A DNA stretch of 58,503 nt from Actinomycetota bacterium (lineage in GTDB: Bacteria; Actinomycetota; Acidimicrobiia; Acidimicrobiales; AC-14): positions 1 through 58,503 of the forward strand of contig JBFMCT010000018.1 in NCBI GenBank assembly GCA_040754375.1, in the 5' to 3' direction. Both the position numbers and the translations under genes were made by a program. The notes under the pieces are model-generated. The model worked only from the letters and a program-made list of their open reading frames with translations, was not told the origin of the DNA and searched no databases. Shown here piece by piece: positions 15,732 to 24,385 of this stretch; positions within the stretch are counted from its first letter, which is position 1; each line of letters begins with the position of its first letter.

Positions 15732-18041
15732 ATGGACCGGCCCTTCTCCGTGGCGGTTGACCAGCCGGTCGACGAACAGTTGGCCCACCTGCGACTGCTC
15801 GGGCGGGCGGCGGCCGCGGCCAACGACCTGCCGAGCCTCGAACAGGCTGCCCATCTCGTGCTCGAGGACGTGTGCCAGCACACCGGCTGGCCGGCCGGGC
15901 GCCTGTGGACCAGGTCGCGGCCCCTCCCGGCCGGGCCGGACAGCCCGGCTCTGGTGTGCACCTCGGTGACCTACCCGGACCACGCCTCCCGTGGGCCGGT
16001 CCGGCCGGGCGCAGTGGCGGTCCCACCGGTGACGGGCGCAGTGGCCGAGGCGGCTTCCTCCCGCCGGGTGGTCTGGGGAGCAAAGGCCGAGAGTTGGGGC
16101 CCTTCGACAGGCCAGCCGGACGCCGACGCCGGGCTGGCGTTCGCCTTCCCGGTCCCGGCCGGCGACGAGGTGGTTGCCGTCTTGGAGTTCTACGGCCACC
16201 AGCCCGGGGGTGCCGAGGAGGGGCTCACCGAGCTCATGGGGACGGTATGCCACCACCTGGGCCGCCTGGTCGAGCGCTTGGACGTGGAGGCCCAGTTGCG
16301 GCACTCAGAGCGGTGGCACCGGTTGGTCATGGGGTCGGCCCTTGACGCCATCATCACCTCCGACGCCCAGGGCGTAATCGTGGCGTTCAACGCCGGCGCG
16401 GAGCGGGCCTTCGGCTACACCGAGGCCGAGGCCGTGGGCCAGCCCCTCTCCTGCCTGATGCCGTCGCGCTTTCGTGAAGCCCATGCCGTCGGCCTGGCCA
16501 GAGCCAGCCGTGGGGCCAACGGCGACGGTGTCCTGGTGGGCCGGACCACGGAGCTGACCGCACTGCACCGTGACGGCGAGGAGTTCCAGATCGAGCTGGC
16601 CCTGTCGGAGTGGACGGTCGACGGCGAGCTCTTCTACACGGGCGTCGTGCGCGACATCACCGAGCGGCGCCAGGCCGAGGAGGACCGCTCCCGCTTCGAC
16701 CACCAGCTCGCCAGCCGGTCGCTGCACGACGCGCTCACGTCTCTCCCCAACCGGGCCCTGCTCCTGGACAGGCTCGAACAGGCCCTGGCCCGAGCGGCCC
16801 GCGAAGGCACCGAGCTCGCCCTGCTGTCGGTCAACCTCGACCGGTTCAAGGCGGTGAACGACTCCTACGGGCACCACATCGGCGACGAGCTGCTGGTGAC
16901 AGCAGCCAGGAGGCTGGAGGCGGCCGTGGCCGCGGGGACCACGATCGCTCGCATCGGGGGGGACGAGTTCGCTCTCCTGGTCGACCCCGGGGGGCCGGAG
17001 GAGGCCCGCCTCACGGCTGAGCAGGTGTCGGCGGCCATAGCCGAGCCTTTCGTGGTGGACGCCATGGAGCTGTTGGTGACCGCTTCGGTGGGTATGACGT
17101 CGGTCACCCCCGGCCAGGGCCGACCGTCCGCCGACCAGTTCCTACGCGACGCCGAGATCGCCCGGGAGCACTCGCGGCGGCGCGGTCCCGGGCTGACGGC
17201 CGTGTACGACAGCAACATGCGCGCCGGTGCCCGTGCCCGGCGAACGGCCGAGCACGAGCTCCGGGTGGCATTGCAGGAGGGCCAGCTCGTCCTGCACTAC
17301 CAGCCCATCGTCGAGCTGGCCTCGGGCAGCATCGTGGGCGTCGAGGCCCTGGTGCGGTGGGAGCACCCCGAGCGCGGCCTGCTGCCCCCGCGTGACTTCG
17401 TCGGCCTGGCCGAGGAGACAGGGCTCATCGTCCCGCTGGGTCGCTGGGTCCTCGACGAGGCCTGCCGCCAGGGCGCGGCCTGGCAGCGCAACCCCACCTG
17501 CTCGGGCGGCCTGCGGGTGAGCGTGAACGTGTCCGCCCGCCAGTTCCAGCAACCGCAGTGGGTTGACGAGGTGGCGGCCTCATTGCTGGCATCAGGCTTC
17601 AACCCGGCGCTGCTCGTACTGGAGATCACCGAGAGCATCCTCATGGAGGACACCGAGACGACCAGCCACCGCCTCGTCGAGCTGCGCGAACTGGGGTCCC
17701 GGGTCGCCATCGACGACTTCGGCACGGGTTACTCGTCGTTGGGGTACCTGCGGCGCTTCCCGGTGGACATCCTCAAGGTCGACAAGTCGTTCATCGATGG
17801 GGTCGCCGAGGGCCCCCACGAGTCTGCCCTGGCCCGGGCGGTCATCAAGCTGGCCGCCACCCTCCACCTCGACGCCGTGGCCGAGGGCGTGACCACCCGC
17901 CGCCAGGTGGCCACCCTGCGCCGCCTACGGTGCCGCTTCGCCCAGGGTTACCACTTCGCCCGGCCCCAGCCGGTGGCCGACCTCGACGCCCTCCTGGCCC
18001 ATCAGGCCGTCGACTTGGAGCTGAGCGACGCCACCGGCTGA
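15732..18041 (+). CDS. GAF-PAS-GGDEF-EAL cyclic-di-GMP protein
   Basis: 769 aa from ATG 15732; the ATG 18 bases upstream is less likely. A GAF-like domain covers about residues 25-175. A PAS domain with a PAC end (VVRDITERRQAEE) covers 195-320. The diguanylate cyclase has an intact GGDEF motif (IARIGGDEFALL) near residue 410. The phosphodiesterase has an intact EAL motif (VGVEALVRWEHP) near residue 537, plus ITESILMED, AIDDFGTGYSSL and DKSFI. Both active sites look complete, so it could make or break c-di-GMP. No RxxD inhibitory site precedes GGDEF. Confidence 0.93.
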   Translation: MDRPFSVAVDQPVDEQLAHLRLLGRAAAAANDLPSLEQAAHLVLEDVCQHTGWPAGRLWTRSRPLPAGPDSPALVCTSVTYPDHASRGPVRPGAVAVPPVTGAVAEAASSRRVVWGAKAESWGPSTGQPDADAGLAFAFPVPAGDEVVAVLEFYGHQPGGAEEGLTELMGTVCHHLGRLVERLDVEAQLRHSERWHRLVMGSALDAIITSDAQGVIVAFNAGAERAFGYTEAEAVGQPLSCLMPSRFREAHAVGLARASRGANGDGVLVGRTTELTALHRDGEEFQIELALSEWTVDGELFYTGVVRDITERRQAEEDRSRFDHQLASRSLHDALTSLPNRALLLDRLEQALARAAREGTELALLSVNLDRFKAVNDSYGHHIGDELLVTAARRLEAAVAAGTTIARIGGDEFALLVDPGGPEEARLTAEQVSAAIAEPFVVDAMELLVTASVGMTSVTPGQGRPSADQFLRDAEIAREHSRRRGPGLTAVYDSNMRAGARARRTAEHELRVALQEGQLVLHYQPIVELASGSIVGVEALVRWEHPERGLLPPRDFVGLAEETGLIVPLGRWVLDEACRQGAAWQRNPTCSGGLRVSVNVSARQFQQPQWVDEVAASLLASGFNPALLVLEITESILMEDTETTSHRLVELRELGSRVAIDDFGTGYSSLGYLRRFPVDILKVDKSFIDGVAEGPHESALARAVIKLAATLHLDAVAEGVTTRRQVATLRRLRCRFAQGYHFARPQPVADLDALLAHQAVDLELSDATG

Positions 18042-18060
18042 GGCTCGCGCCCGTGGGCCC

Positions 18061-18324
18061 CTACAGGTGCTCGGCGGCGGCCGCCTGCACGCCCTCGATG
18101 ATCGGCACCCAGTCGGCCCCCGGCCGGCGGGTCACCGTCACGAAGTCACCGTTGGCCACCCCGAACACCTGGACCACGCCGTCGAGGGCGAACACGGCCG
18201 CCGCGAACGGGTTGGAGGCCGCGTCCTCGGCGCTGCGCAGGTTCAGGGCCGAGCCCAGGCGGGTGTCGAGGGTGAACTTCTTGGCGTTGGGGTTGGGCGT
18301 ATCGGACGGGGAAGCAGTGGCCAT
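18061..18324 (-). CDS. Scaffold protein Nfu/NifU N-terminal-like protein
   Basis: 87 aa from ATG 18324, which has TACGAT eight bases upstream, so a leaderless start is likely. The sequence KKFTLDTRLGSALNLRSAED, then FAAAVFALDGVVQVFGVANGDFVTVTR, matches the small domain found at the N-terminus of Nfu-type Fe-S scaffold proteins. The cysteine-bearing C-terminal Nfu domain is absent, so this stand-alone form probably does not carry a cluster itself. Confidence 0.8.
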   Translation of the reverse strand: MATASPSDTPNPNAKKFTLDTRLGSALNLRSAEDAASNPFAAAVFALDGVVQVFGVANGDFVTVTRRPGADWVPIIEGVQAAAAEHL

Positions 18325-18375
18325 GAGAGGGGATCGTAGCGAGAGTGCCCGGGCGCCTGAGTACCCTCTGGGCCG

Positions 18376-19167
18376 ATGGAGGGCAGCGGCGCCCGGTTCG
18401 CCGAACTGGTGCAGGGGCCGGAGAGCTCGGTTCCCCTCGACCGCGCCGCGCTGCTCATCGCCGACCACGCCTACCCGGGCGGGCTCGACGTCGAGGCCGA
18501 GCTGGCCCGAATAGACGAACTGGCCGGCGGCTGCCCGGAGCCGACCTTCGAGAGCTGGCGGCACCACATGTTCGACGTGCTCGGCTTTCGGGGCAGCGTG
18601 TCGGACTACTACGACCCGGCCAACTCGTTCCTCAACGAAGTCGTCACCCGGCGCCAGGGCCTTCCCATAACGCTGTCGGTCCTCGGGATGGAGGTGGGGC
18701 GGCGGCTGGGCGTGCCCCTGTTGGCCGTGGGCATGCCCGGCCACTTCCTGCTGCAGCACGCCGGACCCGGGCCCCGCCGGTGGGTCGACCCCTTCGCGGG
18801 CGGCCGGGTGCTCGACCGGGCGGGGTGCGAGGAGCGCTTCCGGGTGGTCAACGGCGCGAACACGCCGTTCCTCGAGGCCTACCTCGACCCCGTCGGGCCC
18901 CACGCGGTGCTGGGCCGCATGCTGGCCAACCTCAAGTCGATCTACACGGCCCGGGGCGACGTCGAGTCGCTGGCCTGGGTCGTCTCGTTACGCCTGGCCC
19001 TGCCCGGGACACCCCTGGCCGAACGGCGCGACCTGGCCCGGGTGCTGGGTTCGAAGGGCCAGTTCCGCGACGCCGCCGAGATACTCGAGGAGCTGGCTGG
19101 GGCCGTCCCCGACGACGCCCCCTCGTTGCGCCAGGAGTCCACCGCCTTGCGCGCCCGTATGAACTGA
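18376..19167 (+). CDS. SirB1-family (transglutaminase-like/TPR) protein
   Basis: This 263-aa protein starts at ATG 18376 with TACCCT eight bases before it. It carries the family core YDPANSFLNEVVTRRQGLP, ITLSVLGMEVGRRLGVPLLAVGMPGHFLL, then a WVDPFAGG segment and a C-terminal TPR-like region (LANLKSIYTARGDVESLAWV). SirB1/UPF0162 proteins have a transglutaminase-like fold without a proven reaction. The gene is divergent from the NifU-N-like gene across 51 bp and followed by palindromic element B. Confidence 0.85.
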   Translation: MEGSGARFAELVQGPESSVPLDRAALLIADHAYPGGLDVEAELARIDELAGGCPEPTFESWRHHMFDVLGFRGSVSDYYDPANSFLNEVVTRRQGLPITLSVLGMEVGRRLGVPLLAVGMPGHFLLQHAGPGPRRWVDPFAGGRVLDRAGCEERFRVVNGANTPFLEAYLDPVGPHAVLGRMLANLKSIYTARGDVESLAWVVSLRLALPGTPLAERRDLARVLGSKGQFRDAAEILEELAGAVPDDAPSLRQESTALRARMN

Positions 19168-19173
19168 AGCCGC

Positions 19174-19318
19174 CTAACAGGCTGGTGCCTAAACCCTCCT
19201 CAGGTCAGGAGGCCGACCGCCCCGTTCGCGGCTCGGCTAGAAGGCCAGGGTGCTGGTCAGAGGTAGGTCGGCCGCCTCGGCGCGCCGCGCCGCACCGCGA
19301 TCGACACCCGCGCCCTAG
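19174..19318. repeat. Palindromic intergenic element, copy B
   Basis: This 145-bp relative of the element at 14093 shares AGGCTGGTG, GGCCGACCGCCC, CGCGGC, GGTGCTGGTCAG, GGTCGGCCGC, CTCGGCGCG and GACACC in the same order. Its ends are CTAACAGGCTGGTGCC and GACACCCGCGCCCTAG, so its terminal repeats have diverged while the inner blocks are kept. It lies between two convergent genes, directly after the SirB1-like stop. Confidence 0.7.
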
Positions 19319-19322
19319 GACC

Positions 19323-19634
19323 TCAGGCGGCGTCGGAGCGGCTGTGGGCCGCGGGGTGGGCGGCCAGGCTGCGCGCCCGCTCGGCCCGGACCCACAGGGC
19401 GCCGGGGCCCTCGGGCACGGCCACGAGGACGTGGGGGGTGGCCCGGGGCCGGCGGTTGCTGCGAACGCTGAGAAAGGTGATGACCCCGGCGGCCCCGAAG
19501 GCCCCCGAAGTCTCGGGCGCACTCAGGCCCGACCCGGTGGCCACGGCCACACCCAGAGCGGCCGAGGTGCCGACGGCCAGGCCGACGGCCACCTTGTTGG
19601 TGTTGGAGAGGGTGCGGGCGATGCCAGTGCTCAT
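19323..19634 (-). CDS. Small membrane-associated protein, unknown
   Basis: About 103 aa from ATG 19634, chosen because GACAAT lies six bases upstream on the minus strand. A hydrophobic segment VAVGLAVGTSAALGVAVATG near residues 15-35 and a second near 45-58 suggest a hairpin in the membrane. A basic, Ala-rich tail (SLAAHPAAHSRSDAA) follows. I recognise no family. The gene converges on SirB1 and is divergent from a lipoprotein gene. Confidence 0.55.
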   Translation of the reverse strand: MSTGIARTLSNTNKVAVGLAVGTSAALGVAVATGSGLSAPETSGAFGAAGVITFLSVRSNRRPRATPHVLVAVPEGPGALWVRAERARSLAAHPAAHSRSDAA

Positions 19635-19743
19635 AGGAACATTGTCGGCACGAACGGTCCCGGGGTAAACGGTGCTGGCTGGCCTTTTCATCAGTGGTGC
19701 TAACCCCACCAGGGTGCCGGATATGCCAGGCCAGGACCGGGCC

Positions 19744-19749
19744 TACGCT
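19744..19749 (+). promoter_or_regulatory. -10 element (TACGCT) of the lipoprotein-LCP operon
   Basis: TACGCT, then GGCCCG, then GTG 19756: a leaderless arrangement identical to that at 11044-11049 on the other strand. Confidence 0.5.
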
Positions 19750-19755
19750 GGCCCG

Positions 19756-20430
19756 GTGGAGCGGTCGTGGTCCCCGGGGCTGGCGGCACCGGCCGACGGC
19801 CGCCCTCCGGCGGCCCCGGCCCTGGGCCTGGTACCAGCCGTGGTGCTCACCCTGGCCCTGGCCCTGGGAGGCTGCTCGGGCCCGGGACGGCCGGGGCCGG
19901 CCACCACCACCAGCGCCGCGCCTGCGCCCGCGCCCGCGCCGGTGTCGTTCACCATCGGGACGCTCGACGTGCAGGCGGTAAGGGCCGAGGCCCGGCTCCC
20001 CGACGACGTGCGGGCGGGTTTGAAGGCCACGTTGGACCTCTACCTCGACCGGGCCGTCCTCGGGCCGCTGCGATCGGGCCGGGGGGCCGGGGACCTCTCG
20101 GCCGTCTTCACCCTCGAGGCCCTGGAGCACCTGGCCGGCCCCGACCGGGAGGTCCTGGTGGACGAGGGGCTCGGGCCGGCCACCGGGGCCGAGGCTCGCG
20201 CCGCCACGGCCGACCTGACGGTGCTGATGGGGGCCGACGGCGCGGCGGCGGTGGTCGCGTCCGTTCACCTCAGGGTGGTGGGCACCACCGTCGGAGCCCC
20301 GCTGAGCGTCGAACGGGCCGGCGAGCTATTGCTGGTGGACGGCGAGGGCGGGTGGAAGGTGGGCGGGTACGACGTGACGGCCACTCGTGAGGTGGGCGGC
20401 GCGGTGACCACCACCACGGCCCGCCGGTGA
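19756..20430 (+). CDS. Putative lipoprotein
   Basis: 224 aa from GTG 19756, six bases after a TACGCT hexamer. A hydrophobic segment ends in a lipobox LALGGC near residue 40, followed by a Thr/Ala/Pro-rich linker and a globular domain from about residue 60 (VSFTIGTLDVQAVRAEARLP, VTATREVGG). I do not recognise the family. The stop overlaps the GTG of the LCP gene by four bases, so the two are translationally coupled and both probably act in the envelope. Confidence 0.7.
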   Translation: MERSWSPGLAAPADGRPPAAPALGLVPAVVLTLALALGGCSGPGRPGPATTTSAAPAPAPAPVSFTIGTLDVQAVRAEARLPDDVRAGLKATLDLYLDRAVLGPLRSGRGAGDLSAVFTLEALEHLAGPDREVLVDEGLGPATGAEARAATADLTVLMGADGAAAVVASVHLRVVGTTVGAPLSVERAGELLLVDGEGGWKVGGYDVTATREVGGAVTTTTARR

Positions 20431-21485
20431 CGAGCCACGACCAGCGCCGGGGCCAGACGGGCAGCCGGGACCAGACGGGCAGACGCTACGCCTGGGGCCT
20501 CCGCGCCACCGGGGCCTCCCGGGGACCCGGGGCCTTCGGGGCCTCCGGGGCCACCGGGGCCGGGGGGAGGCGGCGGGCGGGCCTCTTGCGGGTCGTGTGC
20601 GCCCTGGCCTTGGCCGTCGTGGGCGGGGCCGCGGTCCTGGCGTCGGCCGCGTTAGGCGGCCCGGGGCCCCGCCTCGGGCCGCTCACCTTCCAGCTCCACC
20701 GGGTGGACGGGGCGCGTTTCGTGCCCACCGGGGAGGAGCCGGTGTTCGTCCTGGTCGTGGGCCACGACGCCCGGCCCGGCAACGAGTCACCCCGGGGCGA
20801 CGCCCTGCACCTGATCGGGGTGAACCCCGGTACCGGTCAGGCCACCGTGCTCAACATCCCGCGCGACACCTACGTGACCACGTCCGGCCTGGGCAGCGAC
20901 AAGATCAACGCGGCCTACGCCGTGGGTGGGCCCCAAGCCCAGGCCCGGGCCGTGAGCGAGCTGGTGGGCGTCGAGGTCCCGTTCGTCGTCAGCACCGGGT
21001 TCGACGGGTTCCAGACGATGGTCGACGAGCTCGGCGGGGTGAGCGTCGACATCCCCGTGGCCATGGCCGACGCCAACTCGGGGGCGTTCTTCGATGCCGG
21101 CCCCGCCCACCTCACGGGCGGGGAGGCCCTGGCCCTGGCCCGCAACCGGGCCTTCGCCGACGGGGACTTCACCCGGACCCGCCATCAAGGCCTGATCATC
21201 GTGTCCGCCCTGGCCCAGCTGCGTGACCGCCAACCCGGCCTGGCCGAGATGCTGCGGTGGACGGCCACCCTGCTGCGCCACGGGGAGCTCGGCGGTGGGG
21301 GCCTGGCCGACGCCTACCGCCTGGGCCGCCTGGCCCTGTCGATCGACCCCGCCAGCGTCCGTACCGTCACCGTGCCGGGCGTGATCGCCAACCTGCCGGT
21401 GGCCGGGTCGGTGGTTCTGGTGGGGGCAGAGGCCGAGGCCCTGTTCGCCGACTTCCGCGACGACGCCGTGCTCCAGGACCACTGA
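20427..21485 (+). CDS. LytR-CpsA-Psr (LCP) family glycopolymer ligase
   Basis: This 352-aa protein begins at GTG 20427. It has an unusually long, Gly/Ala/Arg-rich cytoplasmic N-terminus of about 50 residues, one membrane segment (VVCALALAVVGGAAVLASAAL) and an extracellular LCP domain. The domain shows VLVVGHDARP, GVNPGTGQATVLNIPRDTYV, GSDKINAAYAVGG, VDELGGVSVDIP and the Arg-rich LARNRAFADGDFTRTRHQ. LCP enzymes attach glycopolymers such as arabinogalactan or teichoic acid to peptidoglycan. Coupled to the upstream lipoprotein gene. Confidence 0.92.
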   Translation: MTSHDQRRGQTGSRDQTGRRYAWGLRATGASRGPGAFGASGATGAGGRRRAGLLRVVCALALAVVGGAAVLASAALGGPGPRLGPLTFQLHRVDGARFVPTGEEPVFVLVVGHDARPGNESPRGDALHLIGVNPGTGQATVLNIPRDTYVTTSGLGSDKINAAYAVGGPQAQARAVSELVGVEVPFVVSTGFDGFQTMVDELGGVSVDIPVAMADANSGAFFDAGPAHLTGGEALALARNRAFADGDFTRTRHQGLIIVSALAQLRDRQPGLAEMLRWTATLLRHGELGGGGLADAYRLGRLALSIDPASVRTVTVPGVIANLPVAGSVVLVGAEAEALFADFRDDAVLQDH

Positions 21486-21508
21486 TCGTGGCCGGCCGGC
21501 GGTGGCTC

Positions 21509-22477
21509 TCAACCGGAGACGACGGGCCGGCCCTGGGCGTCGAAGTCGACACAGGCGACGTGAAGGCGTCGGGCTCCCCCCTGGGCGTAGCCCACCCGAT
21601 CGGGCGACCACCCGTGGAAGGCCATGCGCAGCCGGCCCTGGCCGTCGGTGAACAGCTCCTGGCCCCCGGGCCCGGCGGCCCCGTCGCCGCCCGCGAACCA
21701 CGGCCCGGCAGTCGTGACCTTGGTGAACGGCCCGGTGGGGCCGGGGCCCACGGCGTAGCCCACGCCGTAGCGGGCCGACTCCCACCAGTTGGCCGAGTAG
21801 AAGAGGTAGCAGCGACCGTCGTGGCGCACCATGGCGGGGGCCTCGATCAGCGGACGTTCCCAGCGCTGGTCGTGGCGGAGCAGTTCCGCGGGCTCGCCCG
21901 TGAAGGCCAGGCCGTCGGGGGCCAGGGGCCGTGCCCACAGCCGGGACGGCCGGCCCAGGGCGTTGTCGTCGCTCTTCCACAGCAACCAGGCTGTGCCGTC
22001 GTCGTCCACGAACGGGCTGGGGTCGATCGACCCACCCAGCAGGCGCTGGAACACCAGGGGCTCGGCGCGGTCGTCGCGGAACGGCCCCGCCGGCCCCGGA
22101 CCGGCGGCCGCCGAGATGCACTGGCGCCCCGACCGGGGCTCGCGAACCGTGTAGTACAGGACGTGGTGGCCCGCCCGCGGGAGCACCGCCGGCGCCCACG
22201 TGAACCCGGCTTGGGCCCAGGCCGGCAGGCGGGGCAGGACGTCGCCCACCGGCTCCCAGTGAGCCAGGTCGCCCGAGACCATGGCCGGCACGTTCTCGCC
22301 ACCCCCGTTGGTGGCGTAGGCCGTGTAGCCCCCGGCGGTGGCCAGCACGAACGGGTCGGGGAAATCGCGTAGGTGCACAGCCCCGCCCTGGGCCCGGAAC
22401 GGCTCGGGTGCGGCCCCGGGCTCCTCCGGGGGCCCGCCCAGGGCCCGCCGCCACCGTGCCCATGCGCCGGTGACCAC
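21509..22477 (-). CDS. Glycoside hydrolase family 43-like protein
   Basis: 322 aa if GTG 22477 is the start; the open frame continues to 22591, so the start is uncertain. The five-bladed propeller signature is present: the catalytic base Asp in FPDPFVLATAGG, DPSPFVDDDGTAWLLWKSDD, the Glu acid in IEAPAMVRHDGRCYLFYSAN and a closing HVACVDFDAQGRP. GH43 enzymes cut arabinan, xylan or related glycans. No signal peptide is visible, so it may act inside the cell. Confidence 0.85.
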   Translation of the reverse strand: MVTGAWARWRRALGGPPEEPGAAPEPFRAQGGAVHLRDFPDPFVLATAGGYTAYATNGGGENVPAMVSGDLAHWEPVGDVLPRLPAWAQAGFTWAPAVLPRAGHHVLYYTVREPRSGRQCISAAAGPGPAGPFRDDRAEPLVFQRLLGGSIDPSPFVDDDGTAWLLWKSDDNALGRPSRLWARPLAPDGLAFTGEPAELLRHDQRWERPLIEAPAMVRHDGRCYLFYSANWWESARYGVGYAVGPGPTGPFTKVTTAGPWFAGGDGAAGPGGQELFTDGQGRLRMAFHGWSPDRVGYAQGGARRLHVACVDFDAQGRPVVSG

Positions 22478-22583
22478 TACCTCGGTCCCGGGCCCCGGCC
22501 CAGCACGGGCATCACGGGAGGCCCGGGTCCTGCTCGCCAGCCACCTCGTCGATCCTAGAGGCCGCTGCGCTGGGCAGGATCTA

Positions 22584-22599
22584 GACACCACCCTCCTAG
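22584..22599. repeat. 16-bp motif GACACCACCCTCCTAG
   Basis: This single copy matches the terminal repeats of palindromic elements A and B (consensus GACACCANCNYCCTAG). It lies upstream of the reverse GH43 gene, without the rest of the palindromic element around it. Confidence 0.45.
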
Positions 22600-22660
22600 C
22601 CAGCGGGGCGGCGTCGACTCTGCGAAGGGCGGATGACGGCGTACTGGCGGCCGGCCCTGT

Positions 22661-23641
22661 TCAGCGGCCGTACGGCGGCTGCCAGTTCCGGGCGATGCGC
22701 AGCCCGGTCGTCTGGTCGCGCAGCGACGCCGCCAGCAGGGGCCACCGGGCCAGCCCGGCCGCGGCTGTCCGAGCCGTGAACGCGCTGCCCACTTCGGTCC
22801 ACAGCGATGCCGGCACCGAAGGCGCGCTGACCCGGGAACCGAGAGCGGGCTCGGCCGGAGGGACGGCCCCGACCTCGAAGGGGGCGAAGCTCGCCTGCAC
22901 CTCGAGCACCAGGCCCACGGCGGCCCACCCCTTCCCGGACGCCCACACTTGCCCGGCTGCTTCGCGCCCCCACGGTCGAGCCAGGTCGCCGAGGTCGATC
23001 TCGACCGCGGCGAGAAGCACCGCCTCCATCCCGTGCGGCCAAAGCTCCACCCCGCACCGGACAGGGATCACGACGCCGTTAGCTGCGGAGATTGGCGCAC
23101 CGATCACCCGGCGCTCCCGGCAGTGCCCGACATCGAGGTCGTCGAGGTCGAAGCCGGAGCGGGCACCGAGCAGAGCGCGCAAGTGGCCGCGCACTGGCGC
23201 GGCCCCCGCCATGGCCGCGGCCATGGCCTCCGGTGATGGCCGCCGCCCGTCGGTGTCTGTCCCCGGTGGCGCGGGGACGATCAAGTCTGCCCCGAGGGCG
23301 AGATAGGCCGCCCCGCCCTCGGCCTCGCCCAGCGCAGCTACCGCCCCCAGCCTGAGCCGGCGCCGGCCCAGCGTGCGGGTTGGTCCGCCGGCCTCGACGG
23401 TGAGCTCCCAACGCGGGCCGAACTGGTCCTCCTCGACCGGCGGGGGGCGCACCGGGCCGGTCCGCCGTAGATCCACGATCTCGGACGCGGGACGCCGAAC
23501 GACCGGCATCGGCCAGGGGGGGACCTCGTCGGCACCGGCCGGTTGGCCGGGACGAAGAACGGCCCAGGCCTGGGTGTAGCGCTCGCCGGTCGCAGCCATG
23601 CGGGCCCGCACCCGGCGCTTGAAGTCTCTGTCCTTCGGCAT
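22661..23641 (-). CDS. Hypothetical protein
   Basis: 326 aa from ATG 23641 with a GGAGGCG ribosome site; the open frame extends upstream to 24211 but that part looks non-coding. The N-terminus DFKRRVRARMAATGERYTQA is a short basic helical motif that I have seen at the start of other actinobacterial proteins of unknown role. The rest contains two similar halves with Trp-rich and Val/Gly-rich strands (RWELTVEAGG, AGQVWASGKGWAAVGLVLEV). No catalytic motif is recognised. Confidence 0.6.
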   Translation of the reverse strand: MPKDRDFKRRVRARMAATGERYTQAWAVLRPGQPAGADEVPPWPMPVVRRPASEIVDLRRTGPVRPPPVEEDQFGPRWELTVEAGGPTRTLGRRRLRLGAVAALGEAEGGAAYLALGADLIVPAPPGTDTDGRRPSPEAMAAAMAGAAPVRGHLRALLGARSGFDLDDLDVGHCRERRVIGAPISAANGVVIPVRCGVELWPHGMEAVLLAAVEIDLGDLARPWGREAAGQVWASGKGWAAVGLVLEVQASFAPFEVGAVPPAEPALGSRVSAPSVPASLWTEVGSAFTARTAAAGLARWPLLAASLRDQTTGLRIARNWQPPYGR

Positions 23642-23960
23642 GGGTCGCCTCCCCGCCGCGCCGGTGCGGTCCCCGGGACCGCACGGCACGGCGCAACGAC
23701 CGATGTCCGGGCCCGGGGGTGTTCCCCCCTTCGCCCAGTGCCGCCCGGGGCCGGGCCACTGGGCTCGGCGTCGGGCCGCGCCAGACGTCAGCTTCCGCCT
23801 GGGGCCACTCGAAGTCAAGGGGCTGGCGCGCGGGGCCCGCCCCGTTCGCCACTGGGCCCACTGGCGGAGAAGCTGGGTAGGTCCGCCCAGACACCAACTT
23901 CCTAGGGTGGCCGCTACGACCGGGCAGACTGCTGGCAGTTGCCGATCGACAGGAGGCCCC
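23642..23960. other. Intergenic region with 16-bp motif
   Basis: No gene is supported. It holds a near-palindrome at about 23847-23866 (CGCCACTGGG/CCCACTGGCG) and, at 23890-23905, another 16-bp motif GACACCAACTTCCTAG. The cupin promoter should lie near 23902, where TAGGGT follows the motif; the gene itself has an AGGAGG ribosome site. Confidence 0.5.
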
Positions 23961-24332
23961 ATGGCGGACGTGAGAGTTACCGACGCGGTCGAAGTGATGG
24001 CCGCCGGGGAGCCCCCCAAGACCATCCGAGAGTTCGTCGGCCGGGTGGCCAACGGGGCCGAGGACCTGTCCATCGCCGTGATGGGGAGCCCGCCGGGCTG
24101 GGCCGAGCCGGCCCAGAAGCCTGAGTTCGACGAGCACACGATCGTCCTCTCGGGCACGCTCGTCGTCGAGCACCCAGGCGGGACCACCGAGGTCCACGCC
24201 GGCCAGGCCATCTCGATCCGGGCCGGCGTCCGGGCCCGCTACTCGACCCCTGACGGTGCCCAGTACGTCTCGATCTGCCTGCCCGCCTTCGCCTTCCACC
24301 TCGCCCACCGGGAGGACGACAGCCCGGTGTGA
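23961..24332 (+). CDS. Cupin-domain protein
   Basis: 123 aa from ATG 23961, seven bases after AGGAGG. The single beta-barrel has [20 protein letters not shown] and a second motif [21 protein letters not shown]. Cupin metal ligands are only partly visible (a Glu and a His in EFDEHT), so it may not be an enzyme. Its stop overlaps an upstream candidate GTG of menB at 24329, which suggests it is read with the menaquinone genes, possibly as an accessory or small-molecule sensor. Confidence 0.78.
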   Translation: MADVRVTDAVEVMAAGEPPKTIREFVGRVANGAEDLSIAVMGSPPGWAEPAQKPEFDEHTIVLSGTLVVEHPGGTTEVHAGQAISIRAGVRARYSTPDGAQYVSICLPAFAFHLAHREDDSPV

Positions 24333-24385
24333 GTACTACTCTCGGCCTGTCATTGGGAGTGAACGTTCTAGGAGTGGTGACGCCC

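Noticed and set aside
14169-16304. A 711-aa minus-strand open frame
   Set aside because: Antisense to the helical-repeat and GGDEF-EAL genes; Gly/Gln/Arg-rich shadow.
24369-24384. A seventh copy of the 16-bp motif near the menB start (CTAGGAGTGGTGACG)
   Set aside because: It matches only part of the motif and is explained by the menB ribosome site.
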